Of a stretch of 64,000 nt of DNA, positions 63,014-64,000 are shown one piece after another. The notes beneath the pieces are model-generated. The model made no database searches and was not told the DNA's origin. It saw nothing but the letters and a program-made list of their open reading frames with translations. This DNA comes from Clitoria ternatea (Eukaryota > Streptophyta > Magnoliopsida > Fabales > Fabaceae), in the NCBI GenBank assembly GCA_037962975.1, contig CM075669.1:114840501-114904500 (forward strand), read 5' to 3'. Position numbers and translations under genes: made by a program. Within the stretch, counting starts at the first letter, position 1, and the number at the start of each line of letters is the position of its first letter.

Positions 63014-64000
63014 TATAACACCCTCGGTTAACTAGGGCAAACCTTTCTGCCGGGTCATCTTGCTTAACTAAGAGGTCACAACTGTTGGGAAAAAGTGAGG
63101 AATTATTTTTTGTACAAGTAAAACAATAGATCAATGGAAACAAGTATGAAATAAATTACATAGTCATTCATAAACTGTAAGTAATTGTACTCTCGACAGA
63201 ATGGGGCACGCAGGCACCCTTAAATATGTATAGTCATCTGTAGTCTTGTTATTTTATTAACTATATATAACTATATACATCCTAATTTTGTTAAGCGTTC
63301 CTAGTTGGTCTGACTTATTGTTGTTCCTCATATTTTGGTTCCTGGTTCTTCTGTTATTGTTAAGCAGAAAATGGTGCGTATATACTCTAGACCCTAAGGG
63401 TTCCCGATGTGGGTGTACCTAGTCAACTAATAACATAATATAAATAATCCATATAACACATTTACAACCTAAAGATATCGATAATGTTATCATGGAATGC
63501 ATGAGTTAGGTTCATTATAAATTATCTAAAGTTTAAGTCTTATGATGTATGTAGGCCCAATAAACTAATCTATCATCATCATCATCATTCACTAGAAGTC
63601 ATTCTGCTCAGGCTATCCCTGGGCACAACATTTCCACACTAGAGCAATTAGAGGCCACCAAGTCCCCCAACCATCACTTCATCAACATAGGTATAAATAG
63701 ACTCACAAGTCCTAATTAATATGGATCCATCTCTTTTCACCATTCATAATCATATTATCATGGGGCTTGACTCTACCCGATCATAGTTACATTCCATCAT
63801 TTAGTCAAAGTACATCAGGCTTGCATCATCTCACCTAGCTTCAGGCGTGACTCTGATGCCATTAGGTTTCCGTCTCGGTTATACTCCCAAGATTCTCCTC
63901 AGAGATTGGACGTGAATGTCCTCCAACATACCCTGTGTATGCTCTAGTTTTATTCCTTCTAAAAACATGTTCATGATGCAAAATGCATTATTTTAATTTT
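63014..64000. other. Unclassified repeat-like sequence to the window end
   Basis: It starts TATAACACCCTCGGTTAAC, reminiscent of the minus-strand LTR tip TGTAACACCC at 53117, so another LTR in minus orientation is possible. It contains (ATC)n at about 63571-63588 and a TATAAATAG word at about 63692. No coding region seen. Confidence 0.35.

Overview
This is a plant nuclear window, almost certainly from a dicot. The evidence is a plant-specific Dof transcription factor gene, several lineages of plant LTR retrotransposons with tRNA-iMet-type primer sites, and a fragment matching plant 18S rRNA. The abundance of ATT microsatellite and Tat/Ogre-type elements would suit a legume, but that is inference. 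I find only one convincing host gene, a 373-residue Dof protein on the minus strand at 12543-13664. Nearly everything else is repeat, much of it nested and resolvable to single-base junctions through target-site duplications (TSDs).

Layout. 1-805: end of an LTR. 806-5031: 3' end of a Tat-lineage Ty3/gypsy element (Tat#1) with an integrase tail, a 67-bp tandem array, an antisense gene and a 3' LTR. 5032-6915: AT-rich spacer. 6916-11597: complete Ty1/copia element with identical LTRs and one open 1418-residue frame. 12543-13664: Dof gene. 15741-19992: an essentially perfect 4.25-kb (ATT)n tract, then a duplicated [139 bp + ATT array] that runs into the 5' LTR of a second, degenerate Tat element (Tat#2, to about 45040). 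Tat#2 is interrupted by a 1.2-kb solo LTR (23155-24374, TSD AATTT), by a 3.6-kb LTR (25572-38807, TSD CCCTG) that is itself split by a 9.6-kb chromovirus (25734-35323, TSD CGTAG), by a roughly 0.75-kb insertion in its tandem array, and by a hAT-type element (43106-43841).

45040-56733: a CACTA-like terminus, a second inverted copy of the solo-LTR family, a purine/pyrimidine foldback region, a second hAT-type element with a perfect 8-bp TSD, an 18S rDNA fragment, a patchwork of (CTA)n and amplified retroelement leader, a minus-strand 2.4-kb LTR, and the start of another LTR. 56734-61109 is an old Ty1/copia element inserted in that LTR, which resumes to about 62610. A primer site, a 41-bp tandem array and gypsy debris follow.

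The most unusual observations are: the 4.25-kb ATT tract; a spliced antisense gene kept in two diverged Tat elements; tandem arrays in the Tat 3' regions whose units keep a hairpin although their sequences differ; and a near-palindromic word (CGCTCAAGCG type) iterated at about 21-bp spacing near the 3' end of three different LTR families. These elements do not act together as one pathway. The window is a record of successive insertions around a single regulatory gene.
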